Below are positions 1 to 21,208 of a DNA stretch of 64,000 nt, piece by piece. How positions within the stretch are numbered: position 1 is the stretch's first letter; the number at the start of each line of letters is the position of its first letter. A model generated the notes under the pieces. It was not told the DNA's origin, did not search any database, and saw only the letters and a list, made by a program, of their open reading frames with translations. Source of the DNA: Antennarius striatus (taxonomy: Eukaryota > Chordata > Actinopteri > Lophiiformes > Antennariidae); NCBI RefSeq assembly GCF_040054535.1, contig NC_090797.1:6751001-6815000 (forward strand), in the 5' to 3' direction. Both the position numbers and the translations under genes were made by a program.

Positions 1-1990
1 AAAATCAATCAGCAATGCGCCCGATAAGATAAGGAAAACACAAGTTTTGGGGGGGACATCTCTCTCCTGTACACTGATGTACAACAAACACACAACTCTT
101 CACGAATGTACAAGCTAGAATTTTAATTATCTTATTGGTATCTGCCATAAGAAGAAGGTATTATCAGAACTGTGTTCTTATTTTCTGGTGCGCTGAAGGC
201 AAGAGTTAAATTGGGTGGTGCTGGCTCCCAAAGATATGGGTGTGGAAGTATAAGTCTGATGGAGACAGATAAGATTATTATTTTTTATTTTCTGATAGCT
301 TCTTATACAATAAAATAAATTTCAAAGGGGGAAGTAAAACAATTACTTTGGTCATGAACATTGCTGATGTACATATCTGATTATGCAATCCTGTTCCATT
401 GTGCTTGAATGTAGGAAGGTTTCATAATCAAGTAGCTCTTCCTATCAAAGTTGCAGAGACAACATTTTTAGCTGCAACAATTCATTGACATTCCTTTCCC
501 ATAAAAGCTATTTTCCAAGCTTGAAGTACTCAGCAGCAAAAGGAACAAGTGACTGCATACCCTAAGAGTGTTTAAAAAAACTGGATGCAGCTTGACCCAG
601 ACCTGCAAACAACAGTGTTGACTCAGTCAAGGTCTGAAGTCCACTCAGTTCGTCTGCAGACGAACACAGGAAAATCCAACACTCTGCTGCTAGGCACAAA
701 AAACAAAAACAAAACTGAAAAACTGTATTGAACACAAAATGTAGAGTCTAATTTCTAATGTGTGTTTTATAAGGTTAATATGAAAAACACACAAAAAACA
801 TGTTTCTGACAACAAATGCACAATTCCTTCCATCTGAAGTTTTGCTGAATTGAGTTTCTTAGATACAGTTTCATGGTTTCGTAATCAAACTAAACAATGA
901 TATCAACTAAAGCCCGATAAGCACATTTACAGAACATGCTGGTACTTGGTTAAACACAATAGTCTGAAGTTGTAAGTGAACAAATGCATTCCTCTGAGCT
1001 GCCATGTTAAAAATGAGACTTGCAACTTAAGCTTTTTCCCACACTGTCACTACTCATTAAATTAATTCTAGACACAAACAAATTTCACGTAAAAAATATC
1101 AGTTGTTGATTGATGTGTATAAATGACTTAATAGAATGGAGGCAGGCAGCAAGCTGGAGAGGGGGAGGAAAGGGAGGATGCAAGATATGACTGTGTGTTA
1201 TTAAAAGCACATGAAAGCCTCCTGTTATACGCTGCTGGAAATAAGACTACCTGACTCGTGTCTGAGGAGGACATGATATGCCAATGACCTCCACACCAGT
1301 TCTGGGCAGGGAGGGGGTGAGATTGGACAACACAATCACACCAAGAGACAAGGTATTCCAAATAATGAAAAAGTAAAGCCTGTAGGCACAAGAACTTATC
1401 CTTCCCAACCCACCGCTGTTTATTCACCCTGTGTTTATGTCTTTCAGGGTCGTCACAAAATCAGTCATTATGGAGCTGACATATAAACAACAGCTAAATA
1501 GAAAATATACTCCAGGACACCAATCTCAACGGTATCAAATATACAGACAAGGCCACAGGTAGATTCACACCAAATAACCTCTATATTTGACTTTGCCTCA
1601 TTCTACTGGTCTGCTAAACAGTAACTTCTGGAATGGGTGGTAAATACAGTATGTGCTCAGTAAGTGGAGTTATCCTAAAGGTTGCTGTGTTATATTAGTC
1701 TTCCTGCTGAGACTTCTCGGTCTCGTCTACATCACCGTCAACGTAAACAAGAACCAAAACTCCTGCCAGGTTTGTCTAAATAGCAATGCATGACTTACTT
1801 CTCCAGATTTTTACGCACAAGAGGAACTGATTAGTACCTTTCCCTCCAGCTGTTTCCAGTATTTTCACCATTTATTAGTCTGAAGACTATTTTCTCTTAA
1901 GTCTATAAAATGTAAGCTGTTAATTAAGAACACACATCACATTTTCCAGGTTGATGCCTTGCAATAAACAACTGAACAACACCCCAAGAG

Positions 1991-2128
1991 TACAGTATTT
2001 TCTGCACTGTAAGGGGCACCTAAAAGTCTTTAATTTTCTCAAAAACTGACAGTGTGCCTTATATGTGAAAAAAGTTTTAGAATAGGCCATTCATTGAAGG
2101 TGCGCCTTATAGTGCGGAAAATACTGTA
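1991..2128. mobile_element. Small inverted-repeat element (MITE), TA-flanked
   Basis: Two 31-base ends are inverted copies of each other, matching at 28 of 31 positions. The left end is 1,991-2,021 and the right end 2,098-2,128. If the outermost TA pair is the target duplication, the element proper is 1,993-2,126 and starts CAGTATTTTC. TA flanks fit a Tc1/mariner-type non-autonomous element. It is only about 135 bases long and has no coding capacity. The family name is not resolved. Confidence 0.75.
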
Positions 2129-2632
2129 TTTAATGAGTATAATACTTAAGAGGGATGCAATAAACAGACAATGCTCACATTTTTCATGAAAAATATCTTC
2201 AGCAAGTGTGGAAATATTTGCAGATTAAACAGTTTAACTAATTGACTGTTGATCTTCTGAAGTGAGAACCGTTCCTTTGAGGATTGCGATGTATTTGAGT
2301 ATTTTCCAGACCAAACCATTGCTGTGCTGCAGATTATATTAATCATCAGATTGACTACACAATTAAAGTAAAATAGTTGACGCTTAAAAAAAAGAAAAAA
2401 CAAATAAATTCAACTCACTTAAAAACTGAGTGTAAATGTTAATCTTGTGGACTGCAGGAAGTGAGTTTAATTACCTATCAAGCTACCTTGGAACATATTT
2501 GATAATAGTTTTCCAATTCACAATGTCTTACTTGATGACTTAATAACATGAAAATTGCTTATCTGACCACTGACCGGGGTGACTTTTTTTTCTGTTTCCA
2601 TTTCCTTCCTTTGTTGCATAAAGCGCTTGCAA

Positions 2633-2663
2633 TATCTCACATGCAGAGAATGCATGTGAGATA
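2633..2663. repeat. Perfect 13-bp hairpin with 5-base loop
   Basis: The arms TATCTCACATGCA (2,633-2,645) and TGCATGTGAGATA (2,651-2,663) are exact reverse complements around the loop GAGAA. No larger element surrounds it. It could be a solo remnant of an inverted-repeat element or a chance cruciform. Confidence 0.7.
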
Positions 2664-3742
2664 ATCTAGCCCTTCAATATTGGAGTTTCACAGCAAGACG
2701 TTGCTAAATCCCATTAGGGCTTTGACAATATACTTTGCTTCATTTTTCTATTTACACACTTCTGCATAAGCTTGAAGGTCAGAAGTTTCCATGGCGATCG
2801 CAGGTCATGACCTTGATGTTGTTCTCTGTCTGTCAAGCACCTCTGTCCTCCTTCCTTGCATGAGCTCAACAGCTGCACGGGACTGCTGATCGCATAAGAA
2901 ACTGTCACACTGCATGTGGATGACTCACTTTCACATATTCAGCCTTTACATACATTGAGAGAGCCTCTAACTGTGTTAAAACTGTGGTTATGAATCCTGA
3001 AAACACAAGACAATGACAGTGTTGGTCCACCAACACCAGGTGAACTGTAGCTTCAACAAAAATGACCAGTCGGTCTGCTCAAAAACCCCATGCTCCATGT
3101 CCAGGGAGAAACAATAGCATTTGTTCCACACCTTCAAGCATTTTCCAGTCGACACGCCAGTATCACAGAGATGAACATAATGGAGGGAAATTCTGCATTA
3201 CATGACAGGGAAGGGGAGCTCCTGATGAAACTCAAATTCACATTTTCCTATGGAAGCCCTCATCCTGTGTGCAGTGGAGTCTCATGTGATGCATTTCATG
3301 TTGGAGACTTTTCATGAAAGTGTCATGACCACAATGTGTGAGCAAGTTGACAGAAAACCAAAACCTTGACTTCTGCATTTTAAACTTTCTGGTAGCACAT
3401 CTAGAAGAACCAAAGGACCAAAGGTTTATCCTAAATTTACTTGTTCTTGCTTACAGGTTTTCTGTGGATCAATTGACCGATAAAGCGATTCAATATTTCA
3501 TCTAAGAATGCACACTAAGCTACAGTATTTGACAACAATGTTTTTTTGCTCTCTCAAATATTTTCAGTGCAGCTTCAGAGGGGTAGTGAGCTTCATGCTA
3601 ACTTTTTTGTATCTCTGTAAATGTTTCATGTGGGCTCCATGAGAACACAAGCAAAGATTTCTCTCCATGGAGGCAGTGCTTGAAAACCAAACTCGAAGCT
3701 AAGTTTAGCCTGATTCCGCAAGGGAGCAATCAGTTCATTTGA

Positions 3743-3761
3743 CCCCCCCCCCCCCCCCCCC
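3743..3761. repeat. Poly-C run (19 bases)
   Basis: An uninterrupted run of 19 C residues, likely length-polymorphic. Similar shorter tracts are C14 at 18,312-18,325 and G13 at 55,080-55,092. Confidence 0.95.
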
Positions 3762-3799
3762 GCAAATGGAAACAGCAGCTTTATATTCAGTTTTGACAT

Positions 3800-3990
3800 A
3801 CCTGTGTAACTTCTCAGTCATCCAGGTCGAGGTAAATCAAGACGGGAGAAGGAGGAGTATAGATAGAGTCCAGATTCCTATCAACTCTCTACCAGTCAGT
3901 TAGAAGTAAAGAAGCTCACTGGATCACTGGATGAGACATGAAATGTCTTCAACACAACCTTAAGCAAGTTGACTTTTTTCTTTTTTGCTT
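3800..3990. repeat. Likely dispersed fish repeat copy
   Basis: The stretch with CTCAGTCATCCAGGTCGAGG and, further on, GATGAGACATGAAATGTCTTC resembles a short interspersed repeat common in teleost genomes. Recognition is from memory of the sequence style. Class and exact limits are not established. Confidence 0.4.
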
Positions 3991-4636
3991 TTCTTGATTT
4001 ATACAGTTTTGATTATTGCTTCCCCTTGACAACACAACCACCCCAACAAACAGCATAGACTTTGCCTCACTAGGCTTGTCTAAATGCAGCATGACTATGA
4101 CTGATAACTGATTCATGACATATAATGATTATTGGATGTTTGTCATTTTCAGTAGGTTCCTGTTCCCTGATTCATAAACTCGTGCAGATCAGGACTGTTA
4201 ATGGTCAGAATATTAAATGCAAAGGCGATACAACTCTGATAAGGCTCCTTTCTTTCCCTACGTGTAACCTGAGTTCAGTGTTCAGTGCAGAAGTCAGGGT
4301 GAACTTGGCAGCCAGCTTGCACTGCGCAAATGAAAGATAGGGATGGTCTGAAAGCTCCGAAACGAATTCATTCATATATCAAGAACAGAAACTCCTTTTT
4401 TTCCCATAAAAATGACATTATTGTGTCATTCTGAAAGCATTTTAACATAGGATGATACGACATGATCCGAGGGGTTTATCTTTCCTTGCGAAGCCTGCCC
4501 CGCCCTTTACCACAGGCAATGAAGCGCCAGTCTCTCCCGGTGAAACCCTTAACAGCTGTGCTACAACATCTTTACCTTCAATTAACTTGGTTCGTTCAAA
4601 AAAAACTCAATTCCAATGTTGAATTAATACAAACGC

Positions 4637-4655
4637 AGGTCGTAACCTACGACCT
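4637..4655. repeat. Short palindrome AGGTCGTA-ACC-TACGACCT
   Basis: Exact 8-base inverted repeat with a 3-base spacer. The arms begin with AGGTC-like bases, as in nuclear-receptor half-sites, but no function can be claimed from this alone. It lies about 300 bases downstream of the putative first exon of the leftward gene. Confidence 0.5.
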
Positions 4656-4962
4656 AAAGGTGTTAGCTTAGCATAGGTGTTGGGGCTTTTAATACCAGCA
4701 TATATCAAAGTTATTGAGCCTGTGTTGAAGACACAGAATGTGGGATAGATACACTTTAATTTCCACACAAACAGTCAGACAAAGCACTGCGGTGAATAAA
4801 TACTTTTAAGTTTGTAGGAGCACCACAGTACCGACCTCCTCCCATCGGGAAGTAACTTTAATGTTAGCCCCTAACGTAGCTCTGATGTTAGCGAAACGCC
4901 AAGAACCCCCTTCAAGTACAAAGTTTTAAAAGTGCAACATAAAGGTCTTGAATAAAGCTTAC

Positions 4963-5200
4963 CTGACTCGGGTTTATATCTCCTAATTATTTAGGATCAA
5001 CTAGTGAGATAGTTCTCTCGGAGGTACCAATTTACAAATCTTTTCGATCGTTTCACTCAGCAGCGGCACCATCGATTGACTGTTTGACACAATCGTCTTT
5101 AGCTGCAATGCGGAATGCCGCATCCGGTCACGTACTTCAAAATAAAAGCATCGTTTTATTTTTGCATGTCGAAAACACAATTTAAGTAACATTTTTTGAG
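4963..5200 (-). other. Putative non-coding first exon of a leftward gene (pacsin2 by synteny?)
   Basis: Read leftward, the sequence reaches a good splice donor, GAGTCAG followed by GTAAGC, with the last exon base at 4,963. The region upstream, roughly 5,000-5,200, is richer in CG dinucleotides than its surroundings (several CGs in 5,040-5,170), as at a start site. No start codon in a recognisable family frame is seen. In human, PACSIN2 lies downstream of TTLL1 in the same orientation, so this may be its untranslated first exon. The 5' end is a guess and no coding exon of the gene is visible. Confidence 0.3.
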
Positions 5201-7481
5201 GTAATCGGACTTGATCTCAGTACTATGAATTGAACTTAAGCGTTCAACATTGAAGTTAGTATTTTACGTCATATTTTTTTCCTAATACTGTAATCACTAA
5301 ATATTTTGCATATTGAGCCCTAACATGTGACCCACATGTGGTTGAATTGTAGCAAATTAAAGGTCCAAGTAGCCATTAAACTTTGATTCGAATATACATC
5401 TACCTGCTAAAAGCGAATACTTTTCTTTTAAAAAGTAAAATAGTGATATGAAGCAAATGTCAAAAACCGTATTTTGAAATTCAATTACTTCCGATGAGAC
5501 AATCTTTAATCTTGGTAAACTTTATGCAAACCATGTCGAGGCGCGGTTGTCTAACGTCACATCCCTTGAAAAGTTTTTCCAGTTTTTTTCATCCCGAGTC
5601 AGTCCATGCGCTGGTTCCCACTGTGGGGTCTGGGGCCCTAAGGGAGCCCTAGTGGATACGAAAAGTAAAATAAGGATTTGTCTGATTTATATCAGATCTT
5701 TTTAATGTAAACTCCCTAAATGTATAAGCGCTTCGGACAAAATTCTTGAATTATGAAGAATAAATCAATTATAACAAACAAATTAACATCCTAAGGACTT
5801 TGAGAAGTTAACATGTAAATAGTATTATGTGTCCTAAACTATGAAAATTGTCACTGGAAATATTCAATTTAATCAAAAGTAAAAGGTAAAAATTGTCTTT
5901 TGCTCCTTATAATATCCCTCTTGCTCATGCAGTCGTCATTAATTAGTCATCTAATCTTAAAAAGAGATGCATTTACCACAGACACACAGCATTCAATGCA
6001 CACTTTAAGATGTACAGCTCAAAGTTGCCCCCCCCCTTTTTTTTTTTTTACATTTAATCCAGTTTGAGAAACAATACAACTGTCCACAAATTATATTTTA
6101 AAAAAGCCCTTCAATGGATTTTAAATATCTTACAACTGCAGTAAATGATGACACTTCTTTAAAATCTCAAAAGATCAGTTAAGCCAAAGAACAACCTATT
6201 TTCCTCACTTACCTTTGAATTAGAGTGAGCAATTGTAAAAGTTTAAGGCAGTACCAATACGCATCCTTCATTAAATGGAAAACAAAAATCGTACAATTTA
6301 TAGATGTAACCAAACACAGTAGAAAACATCAACTCAGACTCTTGGTTGATTATTAGACACATTGTTAGGGGTTGGGTCTCCCTGAGACACATCTCAGAGT
6401 TGAATCTGTAAATTGGTCTATATGTATGAATGACAGCACTATCACACATAACACATGAATTTTGCTACAAACCAATACATCCAGACATTATTCTGCACAC
6501 AGTTGTCAACCAAGCTGAATTAAGACAAAACAGTGGTGAAGGATGTCAAACTTTGAAGGTCAAGAAACGGTGCCATGTAGTGTCTTTAAAGAAGTACCAT
6601 AAAGGTCATTTCCCTTTTGAAGCAAATAAAGAGGCCTGTTAAATAATAATTTAAGATTGTTTCTTTCTGCTGCTTATTTCACATTAGAAATCCACAATTT
6701 TAGATCTAAAAATACACAAAGCACCAAATTGTCTTTAATGTAAGCCTAGAAAGCTTGCTTTAATCACAATTTGGAACTTTTAGCCCCTTTCTTTCTGGTG
6801 ACAGACGACAACCTTTGTTCCAGGGTAAATACAGTGATTATTATGATAATCTTGTTTATGGACTTCAGCCTGAGTGAGCAAACTCAGGAAAACCAATTGA
6901 AAAATACAAACGTACAATACAAGGGTTACCGTTTGGGTTTCTTCTTCTTCAAAAAAAGTCATTACTACATTATATGTTCTTTCCAAAACAACAACTTTAT
7001 TTCCTATAGCTTTAAGACATTCTTACAGGAAATTAACAGTACTAAAATTAATACATTCTCAACACAAATTAGTCCTTCGATGATGTCAGTAGTCAAACTA
7101 AAAATGTTGAAATTATTCAATAATCAAGCAAAAGTATCAAAATGAAGCGTGATGGGTTCAGCATTGAATCTATGAACCCCTTTGTGTTTGCATACCAATT
7201 TATAAAAACATTATTAACGTCTATTTTTTATACATATTTGGTACTTCTAAATCTGGTTATGAATTGTATGTATCTTTTCTTTTCCTTCTATCTCTTGTGT
7301 CTGGTTTGTATTCCTGTACCTAATGCACATTATTTCACATCTCTAGTATTCTTTTCAACATCTATATAGTGGGTCCAACTAAAGTGTCAGGACTTCGTCA
7401 TCATGCATAGCCCAAGTTGTCGTCATTCTGCTTTTACCTCTGAATTTGAGCCGACTGATGTACATAACTTAAGACATTATT
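5201..7481. other. Intergenic stretch and possible ttll1 3' end
   Basis: AT-rich sequence without a supported coding exon. On the minus strand AATAAA signals lie at 7,482-7,487 (about 275 bases beyond the ttll1 stop) and at 6,996-7,001, so the ttll1 transcript probably ends at one of these. Short open frames on both strands have no family resemblance. Confidence 0.5.
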
Positions 7482-7487
7482 TTTATT
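7482..7487 (-). terminator. Candidate ttll1 polyadenylation signal AATAAA
   Basis: First canonical AATAAA on the minus strand downstream of the ttll1 stop, giving a 3' UTR of about 0.28 kb. A second copy at 6,996-7,001 would give about 0.77 kb. Confidence 0.4.
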
Positions 7488-7760
7488 TCATTTCACCAGC
7501 AACTGCAACATGTTTAAGGAGTTCATGTCCCATTATGGGTGGGTGCTACATTCCTTTCATCTGTTTAAACAAGACTATATATTGTATCTTTCTGCCCTCC
7601 AGTAATAAATTTGTTTCCCTTTATGTTGCCAGTCAAAAGTGGAGACAGGGAGCAGTCACAGAACACTTGTGCAAGAAAAGAGAGCAGTTCTTCAATCCGT
7701 TCCTCACTGGTAAACCCTGTAATAATGTACAGGAAGTCAGTTGGAGTCTGCAATTTCATC

Positions 7761-17200
<9,440 letters not shown>

Positions 17201-17463
17201 AAACAGCGTCGTCGCACGACGAAAAATGGATCCATGTTAGCAATTTTATAGCTAACAAACCAAATTTATCGACTCAGGCGTCGTGTAGCTGGACACAGGG
17301 GAGAAACGCCCACCGCAGTCAAACTACTTTTCACATTAAAAGTCGTGACTGACACGTAAAAAAACATAAACTTTATCCCGCGACATAATTACTATGTCGT
17401 GACAAAAGTAAGAAATGACTCAAGAACATTAACTAACGACGTCTTTACGTGTGTATTGAATAT

Positions 17464-17491
17464 CCTAGCAACGTCAAACGGGATGACGTCA
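17464..17491. promoter_or_regulatory. CRE palindrome and possible RFX half-site upstream of ttll1
   Basis: TGACGTCA at 17,484-17,491 is a perfect cAMP-response/ATF palindrome. CCTAGCAAC just before it contains AGCAAC, the right half of an RFX X-box. Only the half-site is convincing. Ciliary genes such as ttll1 are often RFX targets, so the pair is plausible, but spacing to the true start site is unknown. Confidence 0.4.
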
Positions 17492-17770
17492 TTTCAGGAT
17501 GTCGTTACCTTAGTCTACCAGCAGATGTCAGGGTTGAGATATTTTATCTGCAGGCTTCAACACAGACACATACCGAAACTTGGACAGGTTTAGTTCTTCA
17601 CATTCACGAATATTTATTAATGTAAATTATGTCATGAATTCGCTTTATATTCTAAACTTTGCATTAATCCAATCAAATAGACAAAATATAATATATTTGG
17701 CCTACTATGTTATCAATCCAAAATGGGTTTAGAAAGCATCTCGTTCAGCAAACGCGCTGTTGGGCCAACA

Positions 17771-17865
<95 letters not shown>

Positions 17866-17897
17866 CTTTATTAATCCCGGAGGAAATTGCATAAAAA
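17771..17897. repeat. (TAGA)n microsatellite with repeat tail
   Basis: About 95 bases of tandem ATAG/GATA run into ACTTTATTAATCCCGGAGG, a tail that accompanies this tetramer at many places in fish genomes. It is probably the remnant end of a dispersed element. It lies between ttll1 and bik. Confidence 0.85.
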
Positions 17898-19339
17898 TAT
17901 GGAAATACACACGATAATGAACATATTTATGATCATGTACGAGAGTATATGATGATTATAATTTGAAAACAATAAAGAAAGTTTTTTAGTGTTATTTTGA
18001 CTTACCCTAATATGCGTATCCTTATTGATATATTACACAAGGTAAAACAATATTCGAATACTGTAAATGATAGCTCAAATAAATAAGTGTATAGACCGTA
18101 TAAAATGGCGTAGTAGAGATAAAATTAAACCATTGCTTGTTAGGGAAGTTTTTCCTCATTTTCATCAGTCGTATATTGAATTTTAAATAGCGTTATTCGA
18201 AAAAGAAAGTATGCATTTATTCAGTTGAATCCAACACTGGATCCTTTTTGTTTTTGTTTTGTTTTTTATTTGTCCAAAAACACATTACATACAGAGGACC
18301 CCCAACGCCAACCCCCCCCCCCCCCTAGTGTCCACACCTGACAGCAGCAGGTAGAGGTGTGGTTAATCATATTTGCGGCAGCTACCTGAGAGCAACGGGA
18401 TTAAAGGACGCTGCTGTAAGTGCAAAAAAAAAAATAATAATAATAATAATAAACTTTTATTCATCTGATTATCTTAGACCAAGATAATCACCAACAATGT
18501 CGTTTTGTTCATTACAGGGCGGCGTCTACTTTAATCTACACAAACGGTAGGTCTTACTTCATTGTGCATGCACCTGTTTGACGATCTGGCCTAGAGCGTT
18601 TATATTATCGTTTAAATTCCCACCGGAACTTTATTGTATCTATGTGTTGTTTAACAAAGCAACGTTATTAAAGTTCCTTAATGTGTCTAATTTTACTGAT
18701 CTTCCAAACGACCTTCGCTTTGTGTGGGAAGAATGACGTCATGCCTTTGTTATGACAATATGCCATTACAAAGGACAGCAAGTTATAACGTGATTATTAC
18801 TCAGTACTGTTATCTGGATAGACTATTGCTTTTAAGCCAAGGCTGTGGTTACACTGTCAAGGTTCTCTCATTTTTATTTATGTTTTCATGGTAACTCTAA
18901 TCCCTATAATTACACCATAAATTCTTGTAGGTTAACCGTGACAAACATAATTGCCTATAAATAAATAACCATATAATACCTATGGGTCGAATGTGATATT
19001 TTATTTCTATTTGTTGAGTACATGAGATCGGTTTGGTTGATTTGAGTTATGGAAATGGATCATTTGCATCAGCACAACAGGAACTGGTCTGACGGCAGGT
19101 GCACAAAGGAGGGAACAATATGTTTTTAGGGCTGAACAAAAAATATCACGTCATGAATGTAGTCATGAAGGTAGATTATATGTACTTGTTATTTTATTAA
19201 CTAGTTAAAAATACAATCAAGTCCAATTTAAACACACCTTTGGTATATCGTAGTGATTTGTCGACAACCTTTGGACTTAATCCAACATATGATGTCATCT
19301 TTTCAAACATAGGAAAGCCAGTTTTAATCAACAGACACA

Positions 19340-19418
<79 letters not shown>

Positions 19419-19617
19419 AAGACAGGCGCCACCCACTCTGGTCACATGCTCCTGTATTTACACAGCTCGTTTATAAACGTTGGAAGTCAGACAAGGATAA
19501 TACACAAACACTTCCAAACCATGGCGCCATTACCTGCCCTGTGTGGGGAAGGAAATCCCAGGCACTTCCTGTCACATGTCATTAGAATAATTTGCTTGTT
19601 ATTGATTCTCTCCACAG
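17898..19617. other. ttll1-bik intergenic stretch with possible untranslated bik exons
   Basis: No coding exon seen. On the plus strand a donor GCTGCTGTAAGT lies at about 18,414. A possible exon of about 28 bases, 18,519-18,546, is bounded by TTACAG and GTAGGT. Either could be a 5' untranslated exon of bik, whose coding part starts within an internal exon. The rest is AT-rich with C14 at 18,312-18,325 and a CA microsatellite. Confidence 0.35.
19335..19415. repeat. (CA)n microsatellite
   Basis: About 80 bases of nearly perfect CA dinucleotide with one CATA interruption, some 200 bases upstream of the first bik coding exon. Confidence 0.97.
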
Positions 19618-19625
19618 AAAACAAG

Positions 19626-20622
19626 ATGGTAGAACAAACAAGACAGCTGCATCGTGTCGTCTCCCTCCAGGCTGGACCTGGTGAGGTAGACTCTGATGTT
19701 AACCTTAGGTACAGTGGAAGCCCTCTCTCCCAGCCACTACATTGAAAATGTGCTCGACTCAGACCACCAAGATATAAAAATCGTGCTTTTCCATGTGTGT
19801 TATACATTCAGGGTCAATGGCAGAGCTGCACGGGTCATTGGGCGGCAGTTGGCAGCGATTGGAGACCACCTGAACCAGAAATGGATCGGCAGACAACCAA
19901 ACTGGCTGCCATCTCCACTCCAGGTGCTGAGACCTGCTGAGACACTGACCAGGACCTTCTATCGGTATAAAACCAGACATAACACATATTTCCCCAACAG
20001 TTTGTGGGTGCTGGTAATTCTTATGTGTCGTGTTCTCCAGGGATATTCACAGTCAGCTTTGGGGCTTCCATGGCCTCTCTGCAGCGCTGAAGTCGTGGAT
20101 AATGAGCACCGATCCTGGACAAGGGGGCCTCAAAGTGGCCACCTGGGCAGCCTGGGTAACACTTTTGTTTTCCATGGAATATCTGTCTCACCTGATGGAT
20201 CTTTGAATATTCACACCAGTTACAAAAAGGAAGTTCCCTTTTCTTTGGGATGCTGGTACTAAATTTTTATAAGTTATCATTTTCTAAAAGCAAGTTGAAA
20301 CTAATGCTCAATAAATAGAGGATGTCAGTACAAATGACACAAGTATTACTTTTAAAGTTTTTTTTAAAGTGCTGCTATTTTGGAATTATGAATATTCAAA
20401 TAGGTTACACTTGCTTAAGCAAGCTAAACTATATTTGGAGAATAATATTAAGATCACAGTTGGCCAAATCACAATTTAAATTTTACTCTTTTACAGGCAT
20501 CCCACTTTAAACCAGTAATCTGTCCTGGCTGGACCGGAGGAACACTGGTGACTGTGGCATTGGTGGCTGCGGTGACATTTTTACTGCACTGTGGTTGGAA
20601 TGGCAATCCTAAAGAGCCATAA
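19626..20622 (+). CDS. bik: BIK, BH3-only pro-apoptotic protein
   Basis: Four coding exons: 19626-19708, 19812-19964, 20041-20155, 20497-20622. Phases 2, 2 and 0 join cleanly and give 158 residues (human BIK 160). The start was taken at MVEQTRQLHRVVSLQAGPGE, eight bases into the exon that opens at 19,618. A BH3 motif, RVIGRQLAAIGDHLN, lies at residues 35-49 with the key L and GD. DIHSQLWGFHGLSAALKSWI matches the BIK segment after the BH3. Residues 131-150, GGTLVTVALVAAVTFLLHCG, form a C-terminal membrane anchor. BIK binds anti-apoptotic BCL2 proteins and acts largely at the ER. Identity rests on the BH3-plus-tail layout, the length and the TTLL1-BIK-MCAT order seen in human, since BIK evolves fast. 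The alternative is another BH3-only or BCL2-like protein. It converges on mcat. Confidence 0.88.
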
Positions 20623-21038
20623 GCAGGTCTCTTCATCCATCATATATTTGTTTGCAAATGAATGACAATTTTTCTTACTGATTTGTTTCTGTTTACTTTA
20701 ACTTTTCTTTTTATACTATTCTCACTTGGGATATTGAATTTAACAAAACGGGACCAGAAATTTTTAAAAAACATTTTCAGAGTGTGTTAAAATTAATGTT
20801 TTTACAGTTGGCCAGCATAATGTAGCAGTGAAATGTTGGTTGACATTTGTATTAATGCCAAAAAGCCTGTTTTGCTTGACTGGACTGTTGCTGGCCTGCA
20901 GTCTTTTGTATCCCGATTACTTTCTTGCTGTTTTAAGAGGCCAGACATTTTTATAAATGATATGCAGAACGGCTTAATATAAAATGAAGGGAGCTGGACT
21001 TTCTATGTGGGATATAAAGTGCTTTTTCATGTGTTATA

Positions 21039-21044
21039 AATAAA
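21039..21044 (+). terminator. bik polyadenylation signal AATAAA
   Basis: Canonical AATAAA about 420 bases past the bik stop and 165 bases from the mcat stop on the other strand. The two 3' ends are therefore close or overlapping. Confidence 0.6.
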
Positions 21045-21208
21045 CTTAAATGATGACATATTGTATTCTCATTATTGAAAACAAATCCTTTATATCATTC
21101 ATGACAATACAAAAATAAGACAATAACAATCATCCACTGGAGCTTGCAGTTTTAGCAGGTCTCTTTCATGTTTTCCATCTCCTGCATTGTTGAATTTTTC
21201 CTGTATTT

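Larger units (their letters stand above)
1..4962. other. Non-coding stretch, probable intron of a leftward gene
   Basis: I see no recognisable coding exon here on either strand. The DNA is AT-rich and holds a small inverted-repeat element near 2 kb, a perfect hairpin at 2.63 kb, a C19 run, one likely dispersed repeat near 3.8-4.0 kb and short open frames without family resemblance. If the exon-like sequence at about 4,963-5,200 is real, this is the first intron of that leftward gene. In human the gene beyond TTLL1 on this side, in the same orientation, is PACSIN2, so pacsin2 intron 1 is a reasonable guess, by synteny only. Confidence 0.35.
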
